A stretch of DNA of 64,000 bases from assembly GCA_963767285.1 (NCBI GenBank), contig CAVYDJ010000004.1, positions 434,001 to 498,000 of the forward strand, read 5' to 3'. Shown here piece after piece: positions 22,751 to 30,143 of this stretch (positions are counted from its first letter, which is position 1; each line of letters opens with the position of its first letter). The notes beneath the pieces were generated by a model. The model did no database searches. It worked only from the letters and a program-made list of their open reading frames with translations, and was not told the DNA's origin. This DNA is from WHSW01 sp963767285. GTDB taxonomy: Bacteria > Actinomycetota > Thermoleophilia > Solirubrobacterales > 70-9. A program made the translations under genes and the position numbers.

Positions 22751-24229
22751 ATGGGATCGAGCCGTTATCTGCTTCGTTATTTCCCGCATGTGCTGCTGGC
22801 CACCGGGCTGATCGCCGGCGTCCCGGTGGCGCTGGCGTGGATCCTGGTCGCGACCGACACGGTGACATCGCCGGTTCTTCTGATCCTCATCACCGTCGCG
22901 GTCTCGCTGCCGGCCTTCCAGATCGGCGCGGCGCTGTGGAAGCGCCACGCCGGAGCGGGGGAGCTCCTGTTCGGGGAGCTGATGCTCTGGGGGTGGCTGC
23001 GGCGGCTGTGGAGCGAGTGGCGGCTTGATCGCGCGATCAGCCGGCTCGGCCCGGCCATGGGCGCCGACACGATGGGGCCGGCGGAGCGCGCCGAGCGGCT
23101 GCGAGCGCTGAGCGCGGCGCTCGAAGCCGCCGACCCCTACACGCACGGCCACTCCCGCCGCGTGGCCCGCTACTCGGCGACGATCGCGAAGGCGCTTCAC
23201 CTTCCGCCGGAAGACGTGGCCAGGGTCCACGCCGCCGCCGAGGTCCACGATGTCGGCAAGCTCAAGACGCCGGCCGAGGTGCTGCGCAAGCCGGGCAGGC
23301 TCACCGACGAGGAGTTCCACGTGATTCAGCGCCACGCCGCCGACGGGGCCGAGATGGTGAAGACGCTCGACGATCCCGACCTCACCGGCAGCGTCCGCCA
23401 CCACCACGAGAGGCTCGACGGCAGCGGCTATCCCGACGGCCTCGAGGGGGAACAGATCCCGCTCGGGGCGCGGATCATCGCCGTCGCCGACACCTTCGAC
23501 GCGCTCGCCTCGACGCGGCCGTACCGCAGTGCGAGGACCCACCGCGAGGCGCTCATCGTGCTCAGTGGCGAGGCCGGATCGCACCTCGACCCGAACGCCG
23601 TGCGGGCGTTTGTCGGGCACTACGCCGATTCGCGGCCGCTGGCCGTATGGACCGTTCTGGCGGCGCTGCCGGAGCGCGCTGCAGCCGCGTTCGGCGGGGC
23701 GCTCAACGCGGGCAGCGCGGCGGTCGCCGGAATCGCCGTCGCCGCGGCCGCGGCCGCGGGCGCCGCGGGCGCCGCGCCGCCGACCGCAGCGCACCCCCTT
23801 CCCACGGCTGCGTTCGTCTGCGCCGTCGAGGCGCTGCCGAGTCAGCAGGTCTCGGAGAGCGCGACGGCCTCGAGCGATCGGCCCGCGAACCGCGCCCGTC
23901 ACGAGCGGCCTCGCTCGGCCACGAGGGACGGCTCCGCGGCGGAGGCGGCGCCGACCCTGGCCGCGGCGTCCGTCAGCACCGTTGCGGCCGAGCCGACGTC
24001 GTCCGCCGGCTCGCCCGATGGCGCGGTCCCGGCACCCCCGGACGCGCCACCGCCGAGCCCACCCGAGCCCGAGCCGACCCCGCCGCCGAGCCCGCCCGAC
24101 CCCTCGCCGCCCGCACCGCCGCCGAGCGAGCCGCCCGGAGCCGCGCCGACGTGTCACGGGCTGCACCTGCCACCCATCTGCGTGGCGTTGCCCGACCTCC
24201 CGGTCGCGCCTGACCCGCTCAACGGATAG
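22751..24229 (+). CDS. Membrane-anchored HD-GYP domain phosphodiesterase-like protein with proline-rich tail
   Basis: 492 residues. Two N-terminal membrane helices (about residues 10-60), a cytoplasmic HD-GYP domain with HDVGK near 166-170 and HHERLDGSGYP near 217-227, then a low-complexity tail from about residue 310 rich in Ala, Pro, Glu and Ser. HD-GYP proteins hydrolyse cyclic di-GMP or related dinucleotides. There is no receiver or other recognisable sensor domain; the membrane segment or the tail may take that role. The tail contains repeated Pro-Pro-Ser/Glu units and is probably disordered. Confidence 0.88.
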   Translation: MGSSRYLLRYFPHVLLATGLIAGVPVALAWILVATDTVTSPVLLILITVAVSLPAFQIGAALWKRHAGAGELLFGELMLWGWLRRLWSEWRLDRAISRLGPAMGADTMGPAERAERLRALSAALEAADPYTHGHSRRVARYSATIAKALHLPPEDVARVHAAAEVHDVGKLKTPAEVLRKPGRLTDEEFHVIQRHAADGAEMVKTLDDPDLTGSVRHHHERLDGSGYPDGLEGEQIPLGARIIAVADTFDALASTRPYRSARTHREALIVLSGEAGSHLDPNAVRAFVGHYADSRPLAVWTVLAALPERAAAAFGGALNAGSAAVAGIAVAAAAAAGAAGAAPPTAAHPLPTAAFVCAVEALPSQQVSESATASSDRPANRARHERPRSATRDGSAAEAAPTLAAASVSTVAAEPTSSAGSPDGAVPAPPDAPPPSPPEPEPTPPPSPPDPSPPAPPPSEPPGAAPTCHGLHLPPICVALPDLPVAPDPLNG

Positions 24230-24365
24230 CTGCGATTCGTTGCGTCGGTGCGTTTGTTTGCTGCAACCGGCCCAATTGGCTGCGCGGATGGGTCGAAGTG
24301 CGATAGAACGGACGCCGCAATCGGCGGGTCGGGGGGCTCGCAAAACTCCGTAGGGAGGGACAAAC

Positions 24366-25934
24366 GTGAATAGAGGGCTTGCGGCCCTGGCCGGCATCGC
24401 CGCGCTTTTGGTCGCCTTAATCGCATTCAGCGCCACTGGTGTGGCGAAGAAGAAGGACGCCGATCCATCGAGCTTCCAGGGCTCGGAGAAGCTCCGCAAG
24501 GCGCTGACCGTGGACGGGATCACCGAGCAGCTCGAGCAGCTGCAGGCGATCGCCGACGCCAACGGCGGCAATCGCGCCTCGGGCTTCCCGGGCTTTGACG
24601 CCTCCGCCGACTACGTCGCCGAGACGCTCGACGACGCCGGCTGGGAGGTGACGCGGGAGCCGTTCAGCTTCCACGCGTTCTTCCAGGACGCGCCGAGCAC
24701 GTTCGAGCAGATCTCGCCGGACGCGGAGGTCTATGAAGAGGACGTCGACTACAACACGAGCGAGTTCTCCGGCACCGGCGATGTGACCGCGGACCTGATC
24801 GCCATCGACCTCGTGCTGCCTCCGACCCCGGCTCCGAGCTCGACCAGCGGGTGCGAGGCCGGCGATTTCACCGGCACCGGCGTGAGCGGCAACGTGGCGC
24901 TGATTCAGCGCGGCACCTGCCCGTTCGGTCAGAAGGTCGACAACGCTGCCGCGGCGGGCGCCGCGGCCGTGGTTCTCTTCAACGAGGGCCAGCCCGGTCG
25001 CACCGACGTGATCAACGGAACGCTCGGCGGGCCGAACAAGCCAATCCCGACGGTCGACACGAGCTTCGCGCTCGGCAACGACCTCTCGAACGGGGTCACC
25101 AGCGGCGCCACCGGGACCGTTGTCCACGTGGCGACGACGACCCACTCCGAGTTCCGCGAGACGGAGAACGTGCTCGCCGAGACGCCGGGCGGCGATCCCG
25201 ACAACGTCGTCATGGCCGGCGCCCACCTCGACAGCGTCGCGGAGGGACCGGGAATCAACGACAACGGCACCGGCTCCGCGACGCTCCTCGAGCTCGCCGA
25301 GCAGATCGACAAGAAGCACGTCGAGCCCACGCAGAAGCTCCGGTTCGCGTGGTGGGGTGCCGAGGAGTCGGGCTTGGTCGGCTCGACCGAGTACGTCAAC
25401 CAGCTCACCGAGGAGGAGGGGGCCGACATCGCCCTCTACCTCAACTTCGACATGATCGGCTCGCCCAACTTCGCGCGGCTGATCTATGACGGCAACGGGT
25501 CGGCGTTCGGCAGCCCGGGTCCCGCTGGTTCCGATGCGATCGAGCGCACCTTCGAGCGCTACTTCGAGAACTCCGGCCTGGCCAGCGGCCAGACGGCGTT
25601 CGACGGGCGCTCGGACTACGGTCCGTTCATCGCCGTGGGCATCCCGGCCGGTGGCCTGTTCACCGGTGCGGAGGGGATCAAGACGGAGGCCCAGCAGGCC
25701 GCCTATGGCGGTACCGCGGGCGAGGCCTTCGACCCCTGTTACCACTCCGCGTGCGACGACATCACCAACATCAGCACCCGCGGTCTGGACCAGATGTCCG
25801 ACGCGGTGGCGCACGCGGTCAACCACTACGCGTTCAACCTCAGTTTCATCCCGCGGCCGGAGCCGGCGGCGAAGCTGAAGGCGAAGCGCAAGGCCGTGAA
25901 GACCAAGTACCTGGGGGACGCGCTGCGCAAGTAA
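24366..25934 (+). CDS. Secreted M28-family zinc aminopeptidase with PA domain
   Basis: 522 residues from GTG 24366, preceded by a strong GGGAGGGA ribosome site. N-terminal signal sequence ('GIAALLVALIAFSATGVA'), a protease-associated PA domain with 'GNVALIQRGTCPFGQKV', and an M28 catalytic domain: 'GAHLDSVAEGPGINDNGTG' (zinc His and Asp, DNGTG), 'WWGAEESGLVGS' (catalytic Glu-Glu), 'NFDMIGSPN' and 'CYHSACDD' (last zinc His). It should cleave peptides or amino acids outside the membrane. The C-terminus is basic (many Lys). A strong terminator follows. Confidence 0.93.
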   Translation: MNRGLAALAGIAALLVALIAFSATGVAKKKDADPSSFQGSEKLRKALTVDGITEQLEQLQAIADANGGNRASGFPGFDASADYVAETLDDAGWEVTREPFSFHAFFQDAPSTFEQISPDAEVYEEDVDYNTSEFSGTGDVTADLIAIDLVLPPTPAPSSTSGCEAGDFTGTGVSGNVALIQRGTCPFGQKVDNAAAAGAAAVVLFNEGQPGRTDVINGTLGGPNKPIPTVDTSFALGNDLSNGVTSGATGTVVHVATTTHSEFRETENVLAETPGGDPDNVVMAGAHLDSVAEGPGINDNGTGSATLLELAEQIDKKHVEPTQKLRFAWWGAEESGLVGSTEYVNQLTEEEGADIALYLNFDMIGSPNFARLIYDGNGSAFGSPGPAGSDAIERTFERYFENSGLASGQTAFDGRSDYGPFIAVGIPAGGLFTGAEGIKTEAQQAAYGGTAGEAFDPCYHSACDDITNISTRGLDQMSDAVAHAVNHYAFNLSFIPRPEPAAKLKAKRKAVKTKYLGDALRK

Positions 25935-25962
25935 CGAGCCGGCGAACCGCAGCAATGCGAAG

Positions 25963-25993
25963 AGCGCCCCGCGAGTCGCGGGGCGCTTTTCGT
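25963..25993 (+). terminator. Rho-independent terminator after the M28 peptidase gene
   Basis: A perfect 11-bp stem, AGCGCCCCGCG (25963-25973) and CGCGGGGCGCT (25977-25987), with a 3-base loop AGT, followed by TTTCGTTT. It lies 28 bases after the peptidase stop and 6 bases before the end of the convergent Lrp gene. Confidence 0.9.
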
Positions 25994-25999
25994 TTCGAA

Positions 26000-26452
26000 C
26001 TACTCGGACTCCGGGTCCAGCACCCGGCGCTCGAACAGGGTCGAGAGCACGACCTGGGTCTGGGTGCGGATCACGCCGGGGGTGTCGCGGACGCGCTCGA
26101 GCGCCTGCTCGAGGTGCTGGGTGTCCGCGGCGCGCAGATGCAGGATCGCGGCCGGCGCGCCGGCGATCGTGTAGGCGGCCTCGACCTCCGGGTATTGACC
26201 GACCGCCTCCCGCACCTCATCGCCCGCCATCCGCCCCTCGCAGAAGAGCTCGACGAAGGCGTGGGTGTTCCAGCCGATCGCCGCCGGATCGACGTTCGCC
26301 GAGTAGCCGCGGATGATTCCCTCGCGCTCGAGCCGGTCGACTCGGCGCTTGACGGCCGGGGCCGAGAGAGCGACGTGGCCGCCGATGTCCTGGAACGACC
26401 GGCGAGCGTTCTCCCTGAGTAGCGCAATGATTCGGTGGTCGATTTCGTCCAT
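26000..26452 (-). CDS. Lrp/AsnC-family transcriptional regulator
   Basis: 150 residues from ATG 26452 ('MDEIDHRIIALLRENARRSF'), the canonical Lrp start. The HTH ('LSAPAVKRRVDRLEREGIIRGY') is followed by a RAM ligand-binding domain ('VEAAYTIAGAPAAILHLRAADTQHLE'). It is divergent from the 4-hydroxyphenylpyruvate dioxygenase gene across 107 bases, so it is a good candidate regulator of the aromatic amino-acid operon, probably responding to phenylalanine or tyrosine. That link is inferred from position. Confidence 0.92.
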   Translation of the reverse strand: MDEIDHRIIALLRENARRSFQDIGGHVALSAPAVKRRVDRLEREGIIRGYSANVDPAAIGWNTHAFVELFCEGRMAGDEVREAVGQYPEVEAAYTIAGAPAAILHLRAADTQHLEQALERVRDTPGVIRTQTQVVLSTLFERRVLDPESE

Positions 26453-26559
26453 CGGCGGGTTCGATCCGGCGGGTGACGCAACGGATCGCTCTTGAGTACG
26501 CCCCCAAAACAGTAGATCATAAACCGTAGGCCTGATCCTGGGTCGACGAGAGGAGCGAG
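26453..26559. promoter_or_regulatory. Divergent promoter region between lrp-like gene and hppD operon
   Basis: This 107-base gap contains an A/T-rich stretch (about 26500-26530, including AGTAGATCATAAACC) in otherwise G/C-rich DNA, and a ribosome site GAGAGGAG just upstream of the hppD start. It should hold both promoters and any Lrp binding sites. I see no clear palindrome. Confidence 0.45.
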
Positions 26560-27684
26560 ATGGCGATCGAGACCGCACCGAGGCCGCCGGCTGCGGCCAC
26601 CGACGAGATGCCCCTGCTCGGCATCGACCACATCGAGCTCTACGTCGGCAACGCCACTCAGGCCGCGTACTGGTTCACCCACGCCCTCGGGTTTCGCGAG
26701 ACGGCCTACGCGGGGCTGGAGACCGGGGTCCGCGACCGCTCCTCGCACCTGCTCGAGCAGGGCCGGGTGCGCGTTCTGCTGACCGCTCCGCTGCTCGGGA
26801 CGAGCGAGATCGCCCGCCACGTCGGCGCGCACGGCGACGGAGTGAAGGTGATCGCGCTTGCGGTCCCCGACGCCGAGCACGCCTACCGCTACGCGGTCCA
26901 GCACGGCGCCCGCGGCGTCCGTGAGCCTTGGGAGGAAGCCGACGAGGGGGGTTCGGTGCGGATGGCGACGATCGCCACGTACGGCGAGACGCTGCACACC
27001 TTCGTCGAGCGCAACGGGTACGCGGGGGCGTTCCTGCCCGGTTTCGCCGCCGCCGAGTCGGGCGGCGGCGACGCCGGGATGTTCGCCGGCATCGACCACG
27101 TGGTCGGCAACGTCGAGCTCGGCCGCCTCGACGAGTGGGTCTCCTACTACGAGCGGGTCTTCGGGATGATCGAGATGATCCACTTCACCGACCGCGACAT
27201 CGGCACCGAGTACTCGGCCCTGATGTCCAAGGTGATGGCCGACGGCAAGGGTCGGGTCAAGTTCCCGATCAACGAGCCCGCTGAGGGCCAGCGCAAGTCG
27301 CAGATCGAGGAGTACCTCGAGTACTACGGCGGCCCGGGCGCCCAGCACATCGCCCTGGCGACGACCGACATCGTCGCGACCGTCAAGGAATTGCGCGAGC
27401 GTGGGGTCCGCTTCCTGACCACTCCGGACAGCTACTACGAGGAGCTGCCGGGCCGGATCGGGGAGATCGACGAGGACCTCGCCGACCTGGCGGAGCTCGG
27501 CATCCTCGCCGACCGCGACGACGAGGGATACCTGCTGCAGATCTTCACGCAGACGATCGGCGATCGGCCGACCGTCTTCTTGGAGGTGATCGAGCGCCAC
27601 GGCGCCCGCGGCTTCGGCGAGGGCAACTTCAAGGCCCTGTTCGAGGCGATCGAGCGCGAGCAGGAGAAGCGGGGGAACCTGTGA
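26560..27684 (+). CDS. hppD: 4-hydroxyphenylpyruvate dioxygenase
   Basis: 374 residues, normal length. Two vicinal-oxygen-chelate repeats: the N-terminal 'GIDHIELYVGN' and C-terminal 'GIDHVVGNVEL' start each repeat, with iron ligands in the latter's His, 'GAQHIALATTDI' His, and the Glu of 'HGARGFGEGNFKALFEAIE'. It converts 4-hydroxyphenylpyruvate to homogentisate, step two of tyrosine degradation. It overlaps the homogentisate dioxygenase gene by GTGA, forming a three-gene operon. Confidence 0.97.
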   Translation: MAIETAPRPPAAATDEMPLLGIDHIELYVGNATQAAYWFTHALGFRETAYAGLETGVRDRSSHLLEQGRVRVLLTAPLLGTSEIARHVGAHGDGVKVIALAVPDAEHAYRYAVQHGARGVREPWEEADEGGSVRMATIATYGETLHTFVERNGYAGAFLPGFAAAESGGGDAGMFAGIDHVVGNVELGRLDEWVSYYERVFGMIEMIHFTDRDIGTEYSALMSKVMADGKGRVKFPINEPAEGQRKSQIEEYLEYYGGPGAQHIALATTDIVATVKELRERGVRFLTTPDSYYEELPGRIGEIDEDLADLAELGILADRDDEGYLLQIFTQTIGDRPTVFLEVIERHGARGFGEGNFKALFEAIEREQEKRGNL

Positions 27685-28883
27685 GATACCACCGCCTGGG
27701 CGAGCTCCCGGCCAAGCGCCACACGCAGTTCCGCGACGCCGCCGGCTCCAACGGCGGCGGCCGCCTGCTGGTCGAGGAGGTGATGGGCTACGAGGGCTTC
27801 TCGGGCAACGAGTCGATCCTCTACCACGTCGAGTCGCCGTGCCGGATCGCCGACGCCGGCGAGTTCACCCCGATCGAGCACACCGAGTGGGTGCCTGACG
27901 CGCACGTCCACCGTCACCTGCAGACCGCCGAGACCGAGGCCGGGGGAGACCCGGTCTTCGGCCGCCGATGCCTGATGTGGAACTCCGACCTCGAGGTGTC
28001 GCTCTGCCGCCCGACCGAGGAGACCGAGGTCTTCTACCGCGACGGCGAGGGCGACGAGGTCTTCTTCGTCTGCGAGGGCTCGGGGACGCTGGAGACCGTG
28101 TTCGGCTCGCTGCCGTTCCGCGAGCACGACTACGTCGTCGTCCCGCGCGGGACCACGTATCGCTTCGTCCTCGATCACGGCCCGCAGACCTGGCTCTGCC
28201 TGCAGACGCCGGGCGAGATCGAGACCCCGAACCGCTACCGCAACCGCTACGGGCAGCTGCTGGAGTCGGCGCCGTTCTCGCAGCGCGACTTCCACCCGCC
28301 GGCCGCGCTCGCGACGCACCGCGATCGCGGTGACTTCGAGGTCGTCGTCCGCGTCCGGGGCGGGCATCAGCGCTACGTCCTCGACTACCACCCCTTCGAC
28401 GTCGTCGGGTGGGACGGCTACGTCTACCCCTACACGTTCAACGTCCACGACTTCGAGCCGCGGACCGGGCGCCTGCACCTGCCGCCGCCGGTCCACCAGA
28501 CCTTCCAGGGCCCGAACTTCGTGATCTGCTCGTTCTGCCCGCGTGAGCTCGACTACGACCCGCAGGCCGTGCCGATCCCGTACCACCACTCGAACCTGCA
28601 GTCGGAGGAGGTCATCTACTACGTGTCCGGTGAGTTCGGCAGCCGCAAGGGCATCGAGCAGGGTTCCATCACCGTCCATCCGTCGGGGCTCCCGCATGGG
28701 CCCCAGCCCGGCCTGGTCGAGAAATCGCTCGGCATGCGCCGGACGGAGGAGCTGGCGGTGATGTGGGACACGTTCAAGCCCCTGCGGCTGACCGCGCTCG
28801 CCGCCGAGCTCGACAAGCCCGACTACGCCTACTCGTGGCGCGACGAGGCGCCGTCGCCGGTCGCCGAGTCGACGACCGGTTAG
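27681..28883 (+). CDS. hmgA: Homogentisate 1,2-dioxygenase
   Basis: 400 residues from GTG 27681. Cupin-fold enzyme: 'EGDEVFFVCEGSGTLETVFG' with the DYVVVPRGTTYR' loop, and C-terminal 'IPYHHSNLQSEEVIYYVSGEF', 'HPSGLPHGPQPG', which carry the iron ligands of the family. It opens homogentisate to maleylacetoacetate. It lies between hppD and the phenylalanine hydroxylase gene; the next start follows after 7 bases. Confidence 0.96.
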   Translation: MRYHRLGELPAKRHTQFRDAAGSNGGGRLLVEEVMGYEGFSGNESILYHVESPCRIADAGEFTPIEHTEWVPDAHVHRHLQTAETEAGGDPVFGRRCLMWNSDLEVSLCRPTEETEVFYRDGEGDEVFFVCEGSGTLETVFGSLPFREHDYVVVPRGTTYRFVLDHGPQTWLCLQTPGEIETPNRYRNRYGQLLESAPFSQRDFHPPAALATHRDRGDFEVVVRVRGGHQRYVLDYHPFDVVGWDGYVYPYTFNVHDFEPRTGRLHLPPPVHQTFQGPNFVICSFCPRELDYDPQAVPIPYHHSNLQSEEVIYYVSGEFGSRKGIEQGSITVHPSGLPHGPQPGLVEKSLGMRRTEELAVMWDTFKPLRLTALAAELDKPDYAYSWRDEAPSPVAESTTG

Positions 28884-28890
28884 GAGGACG

Positions 28891-29790
28891 ATGTTCGAGG
28901 AGGCACAGCTGTATTCGCCCGTCACTTCGGCCGACGACGGCACCGTCACCGTCCACCTCGCCGACGACCACCCGGGCAAGTCCGACCCCGACTACCAGGC
29001 GCGGCGCAACCAGATCGCCGCCGCGGCGCTCGACTGGAGTCGCGGCGACCCGATCCCGCGGATCGAATACAGCGAGGCCGAGCAGGAGGTCTGGCGGACC
29101 GTGCAGCGCGAGCTCGCGCCCAAGCACGCCAAGTACGCGTGCACTCAGTTCCTGGAGGCGAAGGCGGCGCTCGGCCTGCCGTCCGATCGGATCCCCCAGC
29201 TCGACGAGGTCACCCAGCACCTGCGGCCGCTGACCCGCTTCGAGTACGTCCCCGCCGCCGGGATTGTCCCCGTGAAGGAGTTCTACGGCTGTCTCGCCGA
29301 CCGCGAGTTCCACTCGACCCAGTACATCCGCCACCCCTCGGCGCCGCTGTACACGCCCGAGCCGGACCTGATCCACGAGGTGATCGGGCACGGCAACCTG
29401 CTGGCCGACCCGCAGTTCGCCGAGCTCAACCGGCTCGCGGGCGACGCCGCGCGGCGCGCCGAGACCGACGAGGGCGTGCAGTACGTCGCCGACGTCTTCT
29501 GGTTCACGGTCGAGTTCGGCGTCGTCTGGGAGAACCGCGAGCTGCGGGCCTACGGCGCCGGGATCCTCTCCTCCTACGGCGAGATCGAGGAGTTCCGCGA
29601 CATGGAGATTCGGCCGCTGGACTTCCACCAGATGGGCACGATCGAGTACGACATCACCCACTACCAGTCGGTCCTGTTCGCGGCCGAGTCGATGGACCAC
29701 CTGGTCGACGCGGTCGGCGGTTTCTTCGCCGAGTTCACGGACGAGACGCCGAGGCGGCTGGCGCGCGAGGCGGCAGCTCCCGCTGCCTGA
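28891..29790 (+). CDS. phhA: Phenylalanine 4-monooxygenase (aromatic amino acid hydroxylase)
   Basis: 299 residues. Iron-binding HEVIGH with H162 and H167, preceded by 'FHSTQYIRHPSAPLYTPEPD' and followed by 'FWFTVEFGVVWENRELRAYGAGILSSYGE'-type sequence with the third ligand Glu. Converts phenylalanine to tyrosine with tetrahydrobiopterin and O2. With hppD and hmgA it lets the cell feed phenylalanine into homogentisate. No maleylacetoacetate isomerase, tyrosine aminotransferase or pterin-carbinolamine dehydratase gene is visible in the window. Confidence 0.95.
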   Translation: MFEEAQLYSPVTSADDGTVTVHLADDHPGKSDPDYQARRNQIAAAALDWSRGDPIPRIEYSEAEQEVWRTVQRELAPKHAKYACTQFLEAKAALGLPSDRIPQLDEVTQHLRPLTRFEYVPAAGIVPVKEFYGCLADREFHSTQYIRHPSAPLYTPEPDLIHEVIGHGNLLADPQFAELNRLAGDAARRAETDEGVQYVADVFWFTVEFGVVWENRELRAYGAGILSSYGEIEEFRDMEIRPLDFHQMGTIEYDITHYQSVLFAAESMDHLVDAVGGFFAEFTDETPRRLAREAAAPAA

Positions 29791-30047
29791 GCTCGCTCAG
29801 GATCCGGGGATCGTCGGCGAGTGATCCGGTCCGCGAGCCGGGCGAACCCCTTGAGCGCGAGCCAGGCGGCGACGAGCACGAGGACGGGAATCGCGAGCGC
29901 CAGCAGGGGGAGCAGCGCGACCCCGGTGAGGACGAGGATCGGCAGGGCGAGCGGGAACAGCGCGAGCAGGATGACGCCGAACCCGGCAATCACGGCGGCG
30001 ATCCCGACGAGCGTCTCGGTCGTCCCTTGGGTGGAGTTCTCGGGCAT
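29661..30047 (-). CDS. Small membrane protein with two helices, function unknown
   Basis: 128 residues from ATG 30047, preceded by AAGGAGG. Residues ~12-60 form two hydrophobic helices ('GIAAVIAGFGVILLALFPLAL' region and 'LPLLALAIPVLVLVAAWLAL'), then a basic segment 'RLADRITRRRSPDPERAQ' and a Ser/Ala-rich end. The last ~130 bases run antisense to the 3' end of phhA, so the C-terminus may be a by-product of that overlap. No family recognised. Confidence 0.6.
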   Translation of the reverse strand: MPENSTQGTTETLVGIAAVIAGFGVILLALFPLALPILVLTGVALLPLLALAIPVLVLVAAWLALKGFARLADRITRRRSPDPERAQAAGAAASRASRLGVSSVNSAKKPPTASTRWSIDSAANRTDW

Positions 30048-30143
30048 TGCGTGCCTCCTTGATTCGAGTCTCACCCAGGTGACGAACCAAGCCTCGCGCC
30101 CGTGACACAGGCGCGTTGGACGCGCATTGGACGCGGGGATACG

